Assembly: GCA_035515795.1 (NCBI GenBank)
Contig: DATJAY010000003.1
Location: 186,001-250,000 of the forward strand
Direction: 5' to 3'
DNA from: Candidatus Acidiferrales bacterium
Lineage (GTDB): Bacteria > Bacteroidota > Ignavibacteria > Kryptoniales > JAKASW01
Length of the DNA stretch: 64,000 nt
In this document: one piece after another, positions 51,644 to 60,108 of the stretch
How the letters are laid out: each line of letters opens with the position of its first letter
Numbering within the stretch: the first letter of the stretch is position 1
Translations under genes and position numbers: made by a program
The notes under the pieces: generated by a model
What the model was told of the DNA's origin: nothing
Databases searched by the model: none
The model's input: the letters and a program-made list of their open reading frames with translations, nothing else

Positions 51644-51772
51644 GACAAATGACATGCGGGACAAAGATGCTTCCCGAGCAGGAGCGTGGCGCGTGCAAAA
51701 TATTTTATCGGTCACCGCACACATTATATCAAGAAGGAGCGCGGCACGATTCGCGCGGAGGCTAGGCACGAC
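51644..51772 (+). repeat. attC-like site
   Basis: Degenerate left box (ATGACATG at about 51649), right box GCTAGGC at 51761-51767, with GATTCGCGCGGAGG before it and CGGGACAAAGATGCTTCCCG inside. Confidence 0.6.
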
Positions 51773-51792
51773 AGGCGGAAGGGAATGATACC

Positions 51793-52347
51793 ATGAAACA
51801 TGCAATCTTACTACTGCTTTTCTGCGGCTTGGTAAGCTCCAGTTGCAGCAATTCAGTTACCGGGCCGAATGGGAACCAGAACTTACTCACAAATTCCACT
51901 TTTCAAATGAACGGAACGCCGAGCTTGCAGGGTTGGGTTGTCCTCGACACTTCAGCGGTTCATTTTTCTACAGATGTGCCACAAGGTGGTTCAGGAAGTT
52001 CCATTGTCATGCACGCAGCATGGTTCGCTCCATGGCCAAGCAACTCGATCTTTGCGACGGTGGTTCCTCAGGTGGGAAGTCACCAATATGCATTGTCCGT
52101 TTTTGGGAAGGATACAGGAATCAGTGGCGGTGTGTACGTTTACCTCAATCGCCCTGGTGCATCCAATTCATCTCTCGTCGCGACTCTTCGCATCGATTCT
52201 GGCATGACTTGGACGTACTATTCCCAAACGGACACCGTCGCCGCGGCAACTTCGGACACCTTGTTCGTAGTCGTCAATGGCGGCGGAACTGAAATAGTAA
52301 GCGGCACCACCTTTTTCAATACTTGTAAGTTTGAGTTGTTGAAATGA
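51793..52347 (+). CDS. Cassette lipoprotein with carbohydrate-binding-like fold
   Basis: 184 aa. Signal ILLLLFCGLVSSSC with lipobox SSSC at residue 18. The mature protein NLLTNSTFQMNGTPSLQGW… SSIVMHAAW…SHQYALSVFGK…YVYLNRPG…TLFVVVNGGG has the 'N-x-T/G-F-E/Q…G-W' opening of CBM4/9-type or similar jelly-roll domains. That similarity is only approximate. Confidence 0.6.
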   Translation: MKHAILLLLFCGLVSSSCSNSVTGPNGNQNLLTNSTFQMNGTPSLQGWVVLDTSAVHFSTDVPQGGSGSSIVMHAAWFAPWPSNSIFATVVPQVGSHQYALSVFGKDTGISGGVYVYLNRPGASNSSLVATLRIDSGMTWTYYSQTDTVAAATSDTLFVVVNGGGTEIVSGTTFFNTCKFELLK

Positions 52348-52356
52348 GTCGCGCAC

Positions 52357-52658
52357 TGCGCCTAACAAGCGGGACAAAGACGCTTCCCGACCGGGAGCGA
52401 GGCGGGAGAGGCTCCCCGATCAGGAGCATGTCCCGTGCAAAGTATTTGTCCTCCTCATTATTGTATATTTGGTATGCGGTCACCGCGAAGTCCTGACCAG
52501 TTTATTTGTATGCCGGGATGGCGCAAGCGCGCTCGGGGTCCCGCATCATTTAAATGGCTATGATGTCGGAGCGGGAGATGCCGCAAGGCGGCATATGTCG
52601 GTCACCGCACGCATATCAAGAAGGAGCGCGGCGTGATACACGTGAAGGGGAGGCGAAA
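52357..52658 (+). repeat. attC-like site with a large insertion
   Basis: Left CCTAAC at 52361-52366, usual CGGGACAAAGACGCTTCCCG, then a second partial copy (GGCTCCCCGATCAGGAGC) and about 170 bp of extra sequence. The right end GAAGGAGCGCGGCGTGATAC leads to a mutated box (GGGAGGC). About 300 bp, more than twice the usual length. Confidence 0.6.
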
Positions 52659-52673
52659 GTCGCAGGAGGCAAA

Positions 52674-53072
52674 ATGAAAACTCATTCCATTTTAGCAGGC
52701 TTTGTGATCTTGGTGGCACTCGGCTTAAGTCAAGGATGCAGTCATTCAACGAAGGTATCCGACGAAACGAGGCCACTATTTGCAATTGATTTGCAGGACG
52801 GATTTCAACATGACGTGGTCACCGTGAGCCTGGATAACAGGACGATTTATAATGACTCCGCATTCACCAATTCCGTCCTGAGCTTAGCGGTGCACTTATC
52901 GCCATCTGTGTCAGCTGGGTCTCATAGGATCCAAGCATCGATTCCTGAATTGTCAGCTGCTGCCGACACGGTTATTGATATCCGCGACACTATGACCGTT
53001 GGCATTAATTACAACCGAAGCGCGAACCATCTGTCTTTCACGGTGTACCACAATATAGTGTTATACATGTGA
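52674..53072 (+). CDS. Cassette lipoprotein, unknown family
   Basis: 132 aa from the ATG at 52674 (AGGAGG upstream). Signal ILAGFVILVALGLSQGC with lipobox at about residue 22. The mature domain of about 105 residues is beta rich (DVVTVSLDNRTIYND, SVLSLAVHLSPSVSAGSHRIQASI, LSFTVYHNIVLYM). The 'G-S-H-R-I-x-A' resembles an Ig-type fold. No family recognised. Confidence 0.6.
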   Translation: MKTHSILAGFVILVALGLSQGCSHSTKVSDETRPLFAIDLQDGFQHDVVTVSLDNRTIYNDSAFTNSVLSLAVHLSPSVSAGSHRIQASIPELSAAADTVIDIRDTMTVGINYNRSANHLSFTVYHNIVLYM

Positions 53073-53119
53073 AGATGGAGCGCGGGACGAATTCTTTCTG
53101 GCAAACGTTAGGCGCAACA
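53073..53119 (+). repeat. attC-like site, right half only
   Basis: GTTAGGC at 53107-53113 followed by GCAAC, with GGAGCGCGGGACG upstream. No left box is present between the stop codon and this half-site. Confidence 0.55.
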
Positions 53120-53143
53120 CAACTCACAACTTGAGATAATTCT

Positions 53144-53971
53144 GTGTCCATCCACAAATACAATCGTCCAATTCTCTTCTACAGTCTGGCGATAGCCATT
53201 CCCTGGGCATTCTGGTCCGTTGCCGGCTACGTCAGCCACATCACTCCTTACACAAATCGGAACATGGCCATTGCAAGCGTCCTGGGATTTATCGGCCTTC
53301 TAGCCCCAATGGGTGTTGCGTACTGGCTGATCTCAAAAGACCCCGATTTACGGGCCGACGTATCGAAGAGGATCTTGAATCTTCAATCCATAAGGCCGGT
53401 CTACCTTATCCTCACTCTCTTTCTGATGCTGGCGAGCATACTTGTTTCTCAAGCGATCTCATTGTTGTTCGGATATAGTCCGACCCAATTCGTCATCACC
53501 GGCCACTTCACATTCTCCTCGGGTATCTTCCCGGTCTGGTTTATGCTCATCATAGCTCCCATAGTAGAGGAGTTAGGCTGGCACTCGTATGGTACCGATT
53601 GCCTACGCAGCAGAATGAACCTTTTCAAGACTTCATTGTTGTTTGGTGTCTTCTGGGGCGTCTGGCACATACCACTTTCAACCATCAGAGATTACTACCA
53701 GAGTAATCTTATCGAAACGGGATGGATCCACGGCGTCAATTTCCTGGTCAGCATTGTCCCCTATGTACTGTTAATGAACTGGCTGTACTACAAGACGGGC
53801 CGGAATATTCTTGTCGCTATTGTTTTCCACATTACAGCCGGCTACTTCAACGAGATATTTGCCACACACCCCGACAGCAAGATTATCCAAACAATATTAC
53901 TGAGTGTATTGGCCGTTGGAATCGTATTAAAGGAAAAGGATTTCTTCTTCCAGAAAGAGTGGACTGGTTGA
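53144..53971 (+). CDS. CPBP-family intramembrane glutamic protease
   Basis: 275 aa from GTG. About eight hydrophobic segments. Active-site motifs of the CPBP/Rce1 (Abi) family: IIAPIVEELGWHSYGTDCL (motif 1, E-E-x3-R/H type), LLFGVFWGVWHIPLS (motif 2, F-x3-W-x-x-W-H) and VAIVFHITAGYFNE (motif 3, H-x6-N). Bacterial members process peptides or act in bacteriocin immunity; the substrate is unknown. The only polytopic enzyme in the array. Confidence 0.85.
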   Translation: MSIHKYNRPILFYSLAIAIPWAFWSVAGYVSHITPYTNRNMAIASVLGFIGLLAPMGVAYWLISKDPDLRADVSKRILNLQSIRPVYLILTLFLMLASILVSQAISLLFGYSPTQFVITGHFTFSSGIFPVWFMLIIAPIVEELGWHSYGTDCLRSRMNLFKTSLLFGVFWGVWHIPLSTIRDYYQSNLIETGWIHGVNFLVSIVPYVLLMNWLYYKTGRNILVAIVFHITAGYFNEIFATHPDSKIIQTILLSVLAVGIVLKEKDFFFQKEWTG

Positions 53972-53988
53972 CGATCAGAACGATGAGT

Positions 53989-54140
53989 TGCGCTGCGAAT
54001 AGCACGCCGTATCACGACGCTTCCCTCCAAGGTCGGGACAGGCTATCATGAATGCGTGGAAGGAGCCGCGCGAAACGCGCGGGCCGAGCCGCCACTTTAG
54101 CGAGGACAGGTTTTTTTCCCCGGCGGACATTAGGCGGCAT
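53989..54140 (+). repeat. attC-like site, long form
   Basis: Left GAATAGCACGCCG at about 53998, right ATTAGGCGGC at 54129-54138. The inner CGCGCGAAACGCGCG hairpin is present. The left box is weak. Confidence 0.5.
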
Positions 54141-54172
54141 TTAAACACAGAATCAATGAACGGAGGTACTAT

Positions 54173-55138
54173 ATGACAAGATTTATATTCTCTATAGTCC
54201 TAGTTTTCTTATTCACCGATTTCTATAACCAAAAAACCGAAGTCAGGTTAGAATACGAGAAGAAGACGTTTGTATACAAAATAATCGGACAGGATTCAAT
54301 AAGATCCGATTTTTATAGGATATCAGATGATACAATAGCGCGCCCTATTATCGTTTGGATACATGGAGGTGCTTTCGTTTGGGGCAGCAGGAATAGCTTA
54401 CCCAAAGAACAATTGGAATTTTATCTGGACGCAGGATATTCCGTGTTATCCATCGACTATAGACTGGCTCCCGAAACAAAATTATGTGAGATAATCGCAG
54501 ATATTAAGGATGCGATCATCTGGGTTCAAAATAATGGCGCACGATTACAAATTGATCCGAAAAGAATCTTTGTAATCGGGCACTCCGCGGGAGGATATTT
54601 AGCTTTAATGACCGGCTATATTCTCGACAATCCCCCGCGTGCGATCGTCTCGTTTTATGGTTATGGCGATATACAAAGTGAATGGTGCAATCGACCCGAT
54701 TCTTTTTATGTCAGTCTTGGGATGGTAACTAAAGAAAAAGCTTTTGAATCAATTCGCAGCTCCGTCATAACAAGTGCCTCCTCCAATGAGCGTTCTGACT
54801 TATATGTATATTGTCGTCAACAGGGGATATGGACAAGTATTATAAGTGGTCGTGATCCGGTAAAAGAACCGAAATACTTTGACCGGCTCTGTCCAGTCAA
54901 GAATATTACCAGCATTTTTCCTCCTGTGTTGCTCATTCATGGCGATAAGGATACCGATGTGCCTTTCCAGCAATCTATCTTAATGGATGAAGCGTTGAGT
55001 CAAAAGAATATTGATCATCAATTTATTAGGATGGCCGGCTTGGGTCACGCCTTTGATAAACTGGGAGGAGGTTTAAGCAACAATCAAATAAGCAACACTT
55101 TTCATGAGGTGATTAGATTTATGGATAAATATAAATGA
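54173..55138 (+). CDS. Alpha/beta-hydrolase (HSL/BD-FAE-like esterase), exported
   Basis: 321 aa, with GGAGG upstream of the ATG. N-terminal hydrophobic segment FIFSIVLVFLFTDFY is a signal or anchor. Oxyanion HGGAF in IVWIHGGAFVWGS, nucleophile Ser in VIGHSAGGYLAL (GxSxG), Asp in LLIHGDKDTDVPF, His in AGLGHAFD. The HGG/GHSAGG pattern is that of hormone-sensitive-lipase and BD-FAE esterases. It would cleave a short-chain ester outside the cytosol. AT richer than its neighbours. Confidence 0.88.
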   Translation: MTRFIFSIVLVFLFTDFYNQKTEVRLEYEKKTFVYKIIGQDSIRSDFYRISDDTIARPIIVWIHGGAFVWGSRNSLPKEQLEFYLDAGYSVLSIDYRLAPETKLCEIIADIKDAIIWVQNNGARLQIDPKRIFVIGHSAGGYLALMTGYILDNPPRAIVSFYGYGDIQSEWCNRPDSFYVSLGMVTKEKAFESIRSSVITSASSNERSDLYVYCRQQGIWTSIISGRDPVKEPKYFDRLCPVKNITSIFPPVLLIHGDKDTDVPFQQSILMDEALSQKNIDHQFIRMAGLGHAFDKLGGGLSNNQISNTFHEVIRFMDKYK

Positions 55139-55143
55139 CAAGC

Positions 55144-55222
55144 GGTGCATAACACGCGCGAAAGAGATGCCTCCCTCAAAGATCGGCACGATTTTTTTTG
55201 CGCGACACATTATGCGCAACGC
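55144..55222 (+). repeat. attC-like site
   Basis: GCATAAC at 55147-55153 and ATTATGCGCAAC near 55209-55220, which are complementary (GTGCATAAC / TTATGCGC), about 75 bp. Confidence 0.75.
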
Positions 55223-55296
55223 AGCCCGATGGAAAGTTGCGCGGTGTATTATCGATAGCCGCGCGGTAGTTTTCTGAAGCCTTTGAAAAGGAGGGC

Positions 55297-55929
55297 ATGT
55301 CGATGAAGCAAGACCCGTACAGGTTTCACGCAAAAATTTACGATCGGTTCTATGAGCCTGCCGCAAAGAGATTGAGAGAAGTGGGATTGAAGGCATTCCC
55401 CCCAAGAGAAAATCTCTCAATCCTTGATGTGGGGTGCGGGACCGGGACACAATTGGCCTTGTATCAAAGGGGAGGCTGTAAACTGTTCGGCATCGATCTA
55501 TCACCAGCTATGCTGGCGATTGCGCGGCAACGACTGGGCGAAACCGCCGACCTCCGTTTAGAAGACGCCTCACAGATGACATTTGACAGCCGGACATTCG
55601 ATCTCGTCACGATGGTATTGACACTTCATGAAATGCCGGCCCGGCTTCGTTCCGCCGTGCTGCAAGAGTGCAAGCGGGTTGTGAAAACAGACGGTCGTAT
55701 CATGCTCATGGATTACCATTTCGGGCCGCATCCATTTCCGATGGGCTGGGTATGGAAAATCCTCGTTACACTAATGGAGATCAGCGCGGGCCGCGAGCAT
55801 TATGCGAACTACCGTGACTTCATTACCCGACAAGGTCTGAAGACGCTCGTTCTTGAACAGCATTATACTCTGGAGAAAAGATTCATATTCGATAGCGGGG
55901 TCGCCGCTATCTATTTACTTGAACCATGA
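55297..55929 (+). CDS. Class I SAM-dependent methyltransferase
   Basis: 210 aa. AAGGAGG upstream. SAM site SILDVGCGTGTQLALYQ (motif I), GIDLSPAMLAIARQRL, RLEDASQMTFDSRTFDLVTMVLTLHEM and VLQECKRVVKTDGRIMLMDYHFG (motifs II-III) place it with UbiE/COQ5-type methyltransferases. The C-terminal helical part is short (RDFITRQGLKTLVLEQHYTL), so the acceptor is probably a small molecule. The last gene of the cassette array. Confidence 0.88.
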   Translation: MSMKQDPYRFHAKIYDRFYEPAAKRLREVGLKAFPPRENLSILDVGCGTGTQLALYQRGGCKLFGIDLSPAMLAIARQRLGETADLRLEDASQMTFDSRTFDLVTMVLTLHEMPARLRSAVLQECKRVVKTDGRIMLMDYHFGPHPFPMGWVWKILVTLMEISAGREHYANYRDFITRQGLKTLVLEQHYTLEKRFIFDSGVAAIYLLEP

Positions 55930-55954
55930 ACGGAAATCTTCCGCGTTTGCGCAG

Positions 55955-56124
55955 GTCTCCATTTGCGCATCGCATGGTACGCTCAAGAGAGACGCTTGAT
56001 TGTCGTATATGATCGAACTCGCTCCATGCCGCAAACATAATGTACCCCCAAATAGGAATGTGGCACGGCCCTGCAATGAAAGAGTGCTGGGCAGGCGTGG
56101 TTCAGGCGGACGTTATCCAAACAG
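55955..56124 (+). repeat. attC-like site, terminal and degenerate
   Basis: Right box GTTATCC at about 56112-56118 and an inner AGAGACGCTTGATTGTCGTATATG block typical of the longer attC sites here. The left box is not clear. It ends about 130 bp before the recG stop, marking the right edge of the array. Confidence 0.5.
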
Positions 56125-56252
56125 TGCGACCAAAGAAACCACATATGGCAGGCTGAAAACAAATCGAAGATAGAGAGTTTTGAGAGCCTCCGACTTTCGA
56201 ACCTTTGTCAAGAGATAACCGGGATAAATTTCTCCAATTCTTAGTATAGCTT

Positions 56253-58430
56253 TCAACTTGCCTTCAAGAATTCGAAACTCTCTCGGTAATTTTTCAAAAG
56301 AGTCTCCCGCAGCTTCGCATGCTGGCCTTCTCTGAGGTGCGGGTCACGTTCGGCGATCCTGAACGCCGATCTTCTCGCCTGAATTATCAAGTCGCGGTCT
56401 TTGATTAGATCTGCTAACTTCAGCGGCGGAACGCCGCTCTGCTTCGTGCCGAAGAATTCCCCCGGACCGCGAATCTCAAGATCATATTCCGCGATCTTGA
56501 ATCCGTCCGATGTTGATGTGAAGAGCCTGAGCCGCTGATAGGCGACAGCATCTTCTCGGGTTCGGATTTTCTTTTCATCGAGGTACTTCTCATCCGTCAT
56601 GAGTATGCAATAAGATTGATGCACACCGCGGCCGATTCTCCCGCGAAGCTGGTGGAGCTGACTCAGACCGAAGCGCTCGGCATGTTCCACCACCATCACA
56701 GTGGCGTTCGGCACGTCGATGCCGACTTCTATCACGGTTGTCGCCGCCAAAATATTTATCGCGTTCTTCTTGAATGCGAGCATGATGTCGTTCTTCTCGG
56801 TTTCGGTCATCTGCCCGTGTATCAACCCGACTTTAAACCCGCGAAAAACCTCGTCTCTCAAGCGCACAAAACTCTGGGTCGCCGCTTTCAGGTCTAGCTT
56901 TTCCGTTTCGTTTACCAGCGGGTATACGAAAAAAATCTGCTGGCCGGCCAGCACCTGTTCACGGATGAACTTGTAAACGCTTTCTCGCTGTGATTCGCTG
57001 CGCAGTGCCGTCTTGATTTTTTTCCTTCCGCCGGGCATCTCGTCGATGACCGAGACATCCAGGTCGCCGTAAATCGTGAGTGAGAGCGTCCTCGGTATCG
57101 GGGTCGCCGTCATGACCAGCAAATGTGGGTTCTCACCTTTCCCCTGAAGTGCCATTCGCTGCACGACTCCGAAACGATGCTGCTCATCGACAACTATTAA
57201 TCCGAGCTTGTTGAATTTGACCTTCTCCTGGATGAGCGCATGTGTGCCGACCACTATGGATGCGCTGCCGTCCTCGATATCGGAATAAATCTGCGTTCGA
57301 TCTCCCTTCTTTTGTCCTCCGATCAACATTGCAGACTTGATCCCGAGCAGATCGACGTATTGTTTCACGGTCGCGAAATGCTGAGCCGCGAGAATTTCCG
57401 TCGGCGCCATGAAGGCTGTCTGGTAGCCGTTTTCAACCGCTATGAGGATCGCAATGAGTGCGACGATTGTCTTTCCGCTTCCGACGTCTCCCTGAAGAAG
57501 TCTTTGCATCGGGTGACTTGACTTCAGATCGATAAAGATTTCCTGCAGGACCTTCTTCTGCGAATCGGTCAACTTGAATGGAAGAATCTCGTTTGTCAGC
57601 TTTCCGACCAGATGGTTTTTCTTCGCGGACATCTGAATCCCCGGTGCGAGTTTTGTCAAGTTTCGCCTGATGCCGAGGAGCAGCTCTAGGTAGAAAAGTT
57701 CTTCGAACTTGAACCTGCGCTGTGAGTAACCGAGATGCCGCTCATCTTTGGGAAAATGTATCGAAGCTGCCGCATCCTTGAAATTCATGAGAGAATTTGT
57801 GGAAAGGACTTCAGCAGGAAGAATATCATCCGGGAATTCGTAATCTTGCCGTGACTCCAAGAAATTCCGGATGATTCTTCTCAATCCGCGAGAATCCATG
57901 CCGACCCTCCTCAAGCCCTCCGTGGCAGGGTACACCGGAATTATTCCGCCGGTGTGAAGGAATTCCTCGTCCGATTCATCTTCCAGATAATCGTAGTCCG
58001 GATGGATGAGACACGGCTCGTCCTGGTACGTCGTGACTTTTCCCGAGAATGCAATGAGCTCGCCTTCTTTGAAGGCGCGTATGAAATATTGTACTCCGTT
58101 AAACCAGACGCATCGCATCGTCCCTGTTTCGTCTGCCAATTTCGCGAAAAGAAATTGTCGTCCACCTCTTTTCACATAAAGCGATTTTATTCTCCCGACG
58201 AACGTCACTTCGTCCGGCGTCAGAAGTGCCGATTGGGCATCTTTTATCTTGAGAATCCTGCTCCTGTCTAAATATCTGCGGGGAAAATAGTAGAGGAGGT
58301 CGAGCTGAGTTTTAACACCTACGGTGGCGAGTGCCTCGGCCCGCTTAGGACCGACGCCTTTTAAATACTTAACATCGTCCTCCGCAATCGAACCTTTGCC
58401 GCTGAAGGAAGAGGAATTCATATCAGGCAT
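56253..58430 (-). CDS. recG: ATP-dependent DNA helicase RecG
   Basis: 725 aa. N-terminal wedge domain with a helix-hairpin-helix-like start (VKYLKGVGPKRAEALATVG) and an OB fold. Helicase motifs: DSQKKVLQEI (Q-like), GDVGSGKT (Walker A), MAPTEILAAQHF, VVDEQHRFGV (DExH), MTATPIPRTL, ERFGLSQLHQLRGRIGRG (motif VI). RecG remodels stalled forks and branched DNA. The gene begins the housekeeping block right of the array. Confidence 0.96.
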   Translation of the reverse strand: MPDMNSSSFSGKGSIAEDDVKYLKGVGPKRAEALATVGVKTQLDLLYYFPRRYLDRSRILKIKDAQSALLTPDEVTFVGRIKSLYVKRGGRQFLFAKLADETGTMRCVWFNGVQYFIRAFKEGELIAFSGKVTTYQDEPCLIHPDYDYLEDESDEEFLHTGGIIPVYPATEGLRRVGMDSRGLRRIIRNFLESRQDYEFPDDILPAEVLSTNSLMNFKDAAASIHFPKDERHLGYSQRRFKFEELFYLELLLGIRRNLTKLAPGIQMSAKKNHLVGKLTNEILPFKLTDSQKKVLQEIFIDLKSSHPMQRLLQGDVGSGKTIVALIAILIAVENGYQTAFMAPTEILAAQHFATVKQYVDLLGIKSAMLIGGQKKGDRTQIYSDIEDGSASIVVGTHALIQEKVKFNKLGLIVVDEQHRFGVVQRMALQGKGENPHLLVMTATPIPRTLSLTIYGDLDVSVIDEMPGGRKKIKTALRSESQRESVYKFIREQVLAGQQIFFVYPLVNETEKLDLKAATQSFVRLRDEVFRGFKVGLIHGQMTETEKNDIMLAFKKNAINILAATTVIEVGIDVPNATVMVVEHAERFGLSQLHQLRGRIGRGVHQSYCILMTDEKYLDEKKIRTREDAVAYQRLRLFTSTSDGFKIAEYDLEIRGPGEFFGTKQSGVPPLKLADLIKDRDLIIQARRSAFRIAERDPHLREGQHAKLRETLLKNYRESFEFLKAS

Positions 58431-58437
58431 TCAGCGG

Positions 58438-59148
58438 TCAGGTGTCGGCATTTAGCTGGGATGCCGGTGTATTGCGGAATGCCGATCCATGATTCCCGAT
58501 GGCCGCTTCTACTTTTCTTATGATATCATCCAGGTGGCCGGTGTTGTTGACAAAATCGATCTCGTCCGATTCGATGATCAGAAGATTCCGGATGCCTTCG
58601 CTTGAATGCTCCGATCGGGTGTTATATTTTGTGATCCACTCTTCGTAGCTGCTGTTCAGTCGTTCAAGGTATTCTTTTTTTATGCTCTGTTCGTATTCTC
58701 TGCCGCGGAGCTTTATCTGCTTCATTAACGTATTGACGTTCGCGCGAAGATAGATAAGGAGGTCGGGCGGTTTCAGGTAATCCACCATGATGTTAAAAAG
58801 CTCGCGATAATTTTCGTAGTCGCGCCTGTCCATGTTGCCCATCTCGTGGAGGTTGCGGGCGAAAATTTCGACGTCTTCGTAAATCGATCTGTCCTGTACT
58901 ACCGACTCCGGCATCTCGATAATTTTTTTGTGGTTCTTGAAGCGGTTGGATAAAAAATAAACCTGCAGGTGGAACGACCACCGCTTCATATCGCGGTAGA
59001 AATCGCTCAGGTATGGATTGTCTTCAACCGACTCGTAAAATGGAATCCAGCCGAAATGTCTGCTGAGCAGCTTGGTGAGGGATGACTTACCGCTGCCGAT
59101 GTTTCCGGCAATTGAGATGAATACTTTTTTGGGTGACTGGCTCGCCAT
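58438..59148 (-). CDS. Deoxynucleoside kinase (dGK/dCK-like)
   Basis: 236 aa. P-loop ISIAGNIGSGKSSLTKLLS, then VEDNPYLSDFYRDMKRWSFHLQVYFLSNRF and the catalytic VVQDRSIYEDVEIF (D-R-S), LIYLRANVNTLMKQIKLRGREYE with lid Arg residues. Matches the dNK family that phosphorylates deoxyguanosine, deoxyadenosine or deoxycytidine in the salvage pathway. The stop is 8 bp before recG's start, so probably one operon. Confidence 0.92.
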   Translation of the reverse strand: MASQSPKKVFISIAGNIGSGKSSLTKLLSRHFGWIPFYESVEDNPYLSDFYRDMKRWSFHLQVYFLSNRFKNHKKIIEMPESVVQDRSIYEDVEIFARNLHEMGNMDRRDYENYRELFNIMVDYLKPPDLLIYLRANVNTLMKQIKLRGREYEQSIKKEYLERLNSSYEEWITKYNTRSEHSSEGIRNLLIIESDEIDFVNNTGHLDDIIRKVEAAIGNHGSAFRNTPASQLNADT

Positions 59149-59229
59149 CGATGCCTCGGATTTTTATCAATTTAGTTTTGGATTGCAGAAATTGCAACGC
59201 AGTGGTTGGAGATGAGTACGGATGTGACA

Positions 59230-59826
59230 TCACCGGTTTCTTATCAAGTCCGTCAAAGTCCTTTTCGCTTCTTCTAACGCACGTGCCCGGTGACTCATTT
59301 TGTTTTTCAATCCCGGATCCATCCCGGCATAACTCATTTTGTATCCGTCCGGTTGAAACAATGGGTCATATCCGAAGCCATTGGCACCACTGACTTCGTT
59401 CAGAATTTTTCCCGGCACTTCGCCGACTGCGATCTCATCTATTCCTTTTCCAAATATTGAAATCACGCATCGAAACTTCGCACCCCGTTTTTCAAATGGG
59501 ACGCCTTTCAACTCCAGAAGGAGCTTCCTGTTGTTTGCCTCGTAAGTCGCGTTCTCGCCCGAGTATCTCGCGGAATAAACTCCGGGTCTTCCGCCGAGGG
59601 CATCCACTTCGAGTCCGGTGTCGTCGGCGATCGAAAGAATACCTGTCTTTTCAAAAACAGTCCTCGCTTTCTTCCTTGCATTATCTTCGAGCGTCTCTCC
59701 ATCTTCATCTATCTCGCCGATCTCCGGAAAATTATCCAATGACGACAGTTCCAGAGGCAGGTCCGATAGAATGTTTCTGATTTCTTCAACCTTATGTCGG
59801 TTGTGGGTTGCAAGAACGATCTTCAT
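59230..59826 (-). CDS. rdgB: XTP/dITP pyrophosphatase (RdgB/HAM1)
   Basis: 198 aa. IVLATHNRHKVEEIRNIL at the start, EDGETLEDNARKKA (metal ligands), SIADDTGLEVDALGGRPGVYSARYSGENAT and GFGYDPLFQPDGY, SHRARALEEAK are the diagnostic motifs. Hydrolyses XTP, ITP and dITP to monophosphates, cleaning the nucleotide pool. Sits with the deoxynucleoside kinase, a sensible nucleotide context. Confidence 0.95.
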   Translation of the reverse strand: MKIVLATHNRHKVEEIRNILSDLPLELSSLDNFPEIGEIDEDGETLEDNARKKARTVFEKTGILSIADDTGLEVDALGGRPGVYSARYSGENATYEANNRKLLLELKGVPFEKRGAKFRCVISIFGKGIDEIAVGEVPGKILNEVSGANGFGYDPLFQPDGYKMSYAGMDPGLKNKMSHRARALEEAKRTLTDLIRNR

Positions 59827-59848
59827 CTACGAAGCACAACACATCATT

Positions 59849-60106
59849 TCAGGAAGTTTTATCTTCCGCATTCTTGGGAAAAACTTTGAAGTAGAGATTC
59901 ACGGCGCTTCCGATCGCGGTGAGCAAATTTAGAATGACAAAGATCGGGTCGCCAATCGCGTAGACGGTCAGTGCGATGCTCCCGGGAAAATAAAGCAAAA
60001 GAAAAGAGAGCTTCATGCCGGAACGCTTGGACCTAACGACTTCAAGTGTCTGAGGAATCCAGCACGCGACGATGGCAATCAAACCGATGAGTCCGACAAT
60101 TTTCAT
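59849..60106 (-). CDS. SemiSWEET/PQ-loop membrane protein
   Basis: 85 aa, three transmembrane segments. CWIPQTLEVVRSKRSGMKLSF is the PQ-loop with the 'P-Q' in TM1 and the following charged loop, then FPGSIALTVYAIG and ILNLLTAIGSAVNLYFKVF. Size and motif fit SemiSWEET half-transporters that dimerise to move sugars, or the related lipid-A-synthase N-terminal-like PQ proteins. Only 2 bp separate it from the radA stop. Confidence 0.75.
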   Translation of the reverse strand: MKIVGLIGLIAIVACWIPQTLEVVRSKRSGMKLSFLLLYFPGSIALTVYAIGDPIFVILNLLTAIGSAVNLYFKVFPKNAEDKTS

Positions 60107-60108
60107 TT

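Noticed and set aside
38367-56124. CRISPR or REP-type repeat array for the cassette region
   Set aside because: The repeats are spaced by whole genes, are imperfect palindromes and carry the paired core boxes of attC sites.
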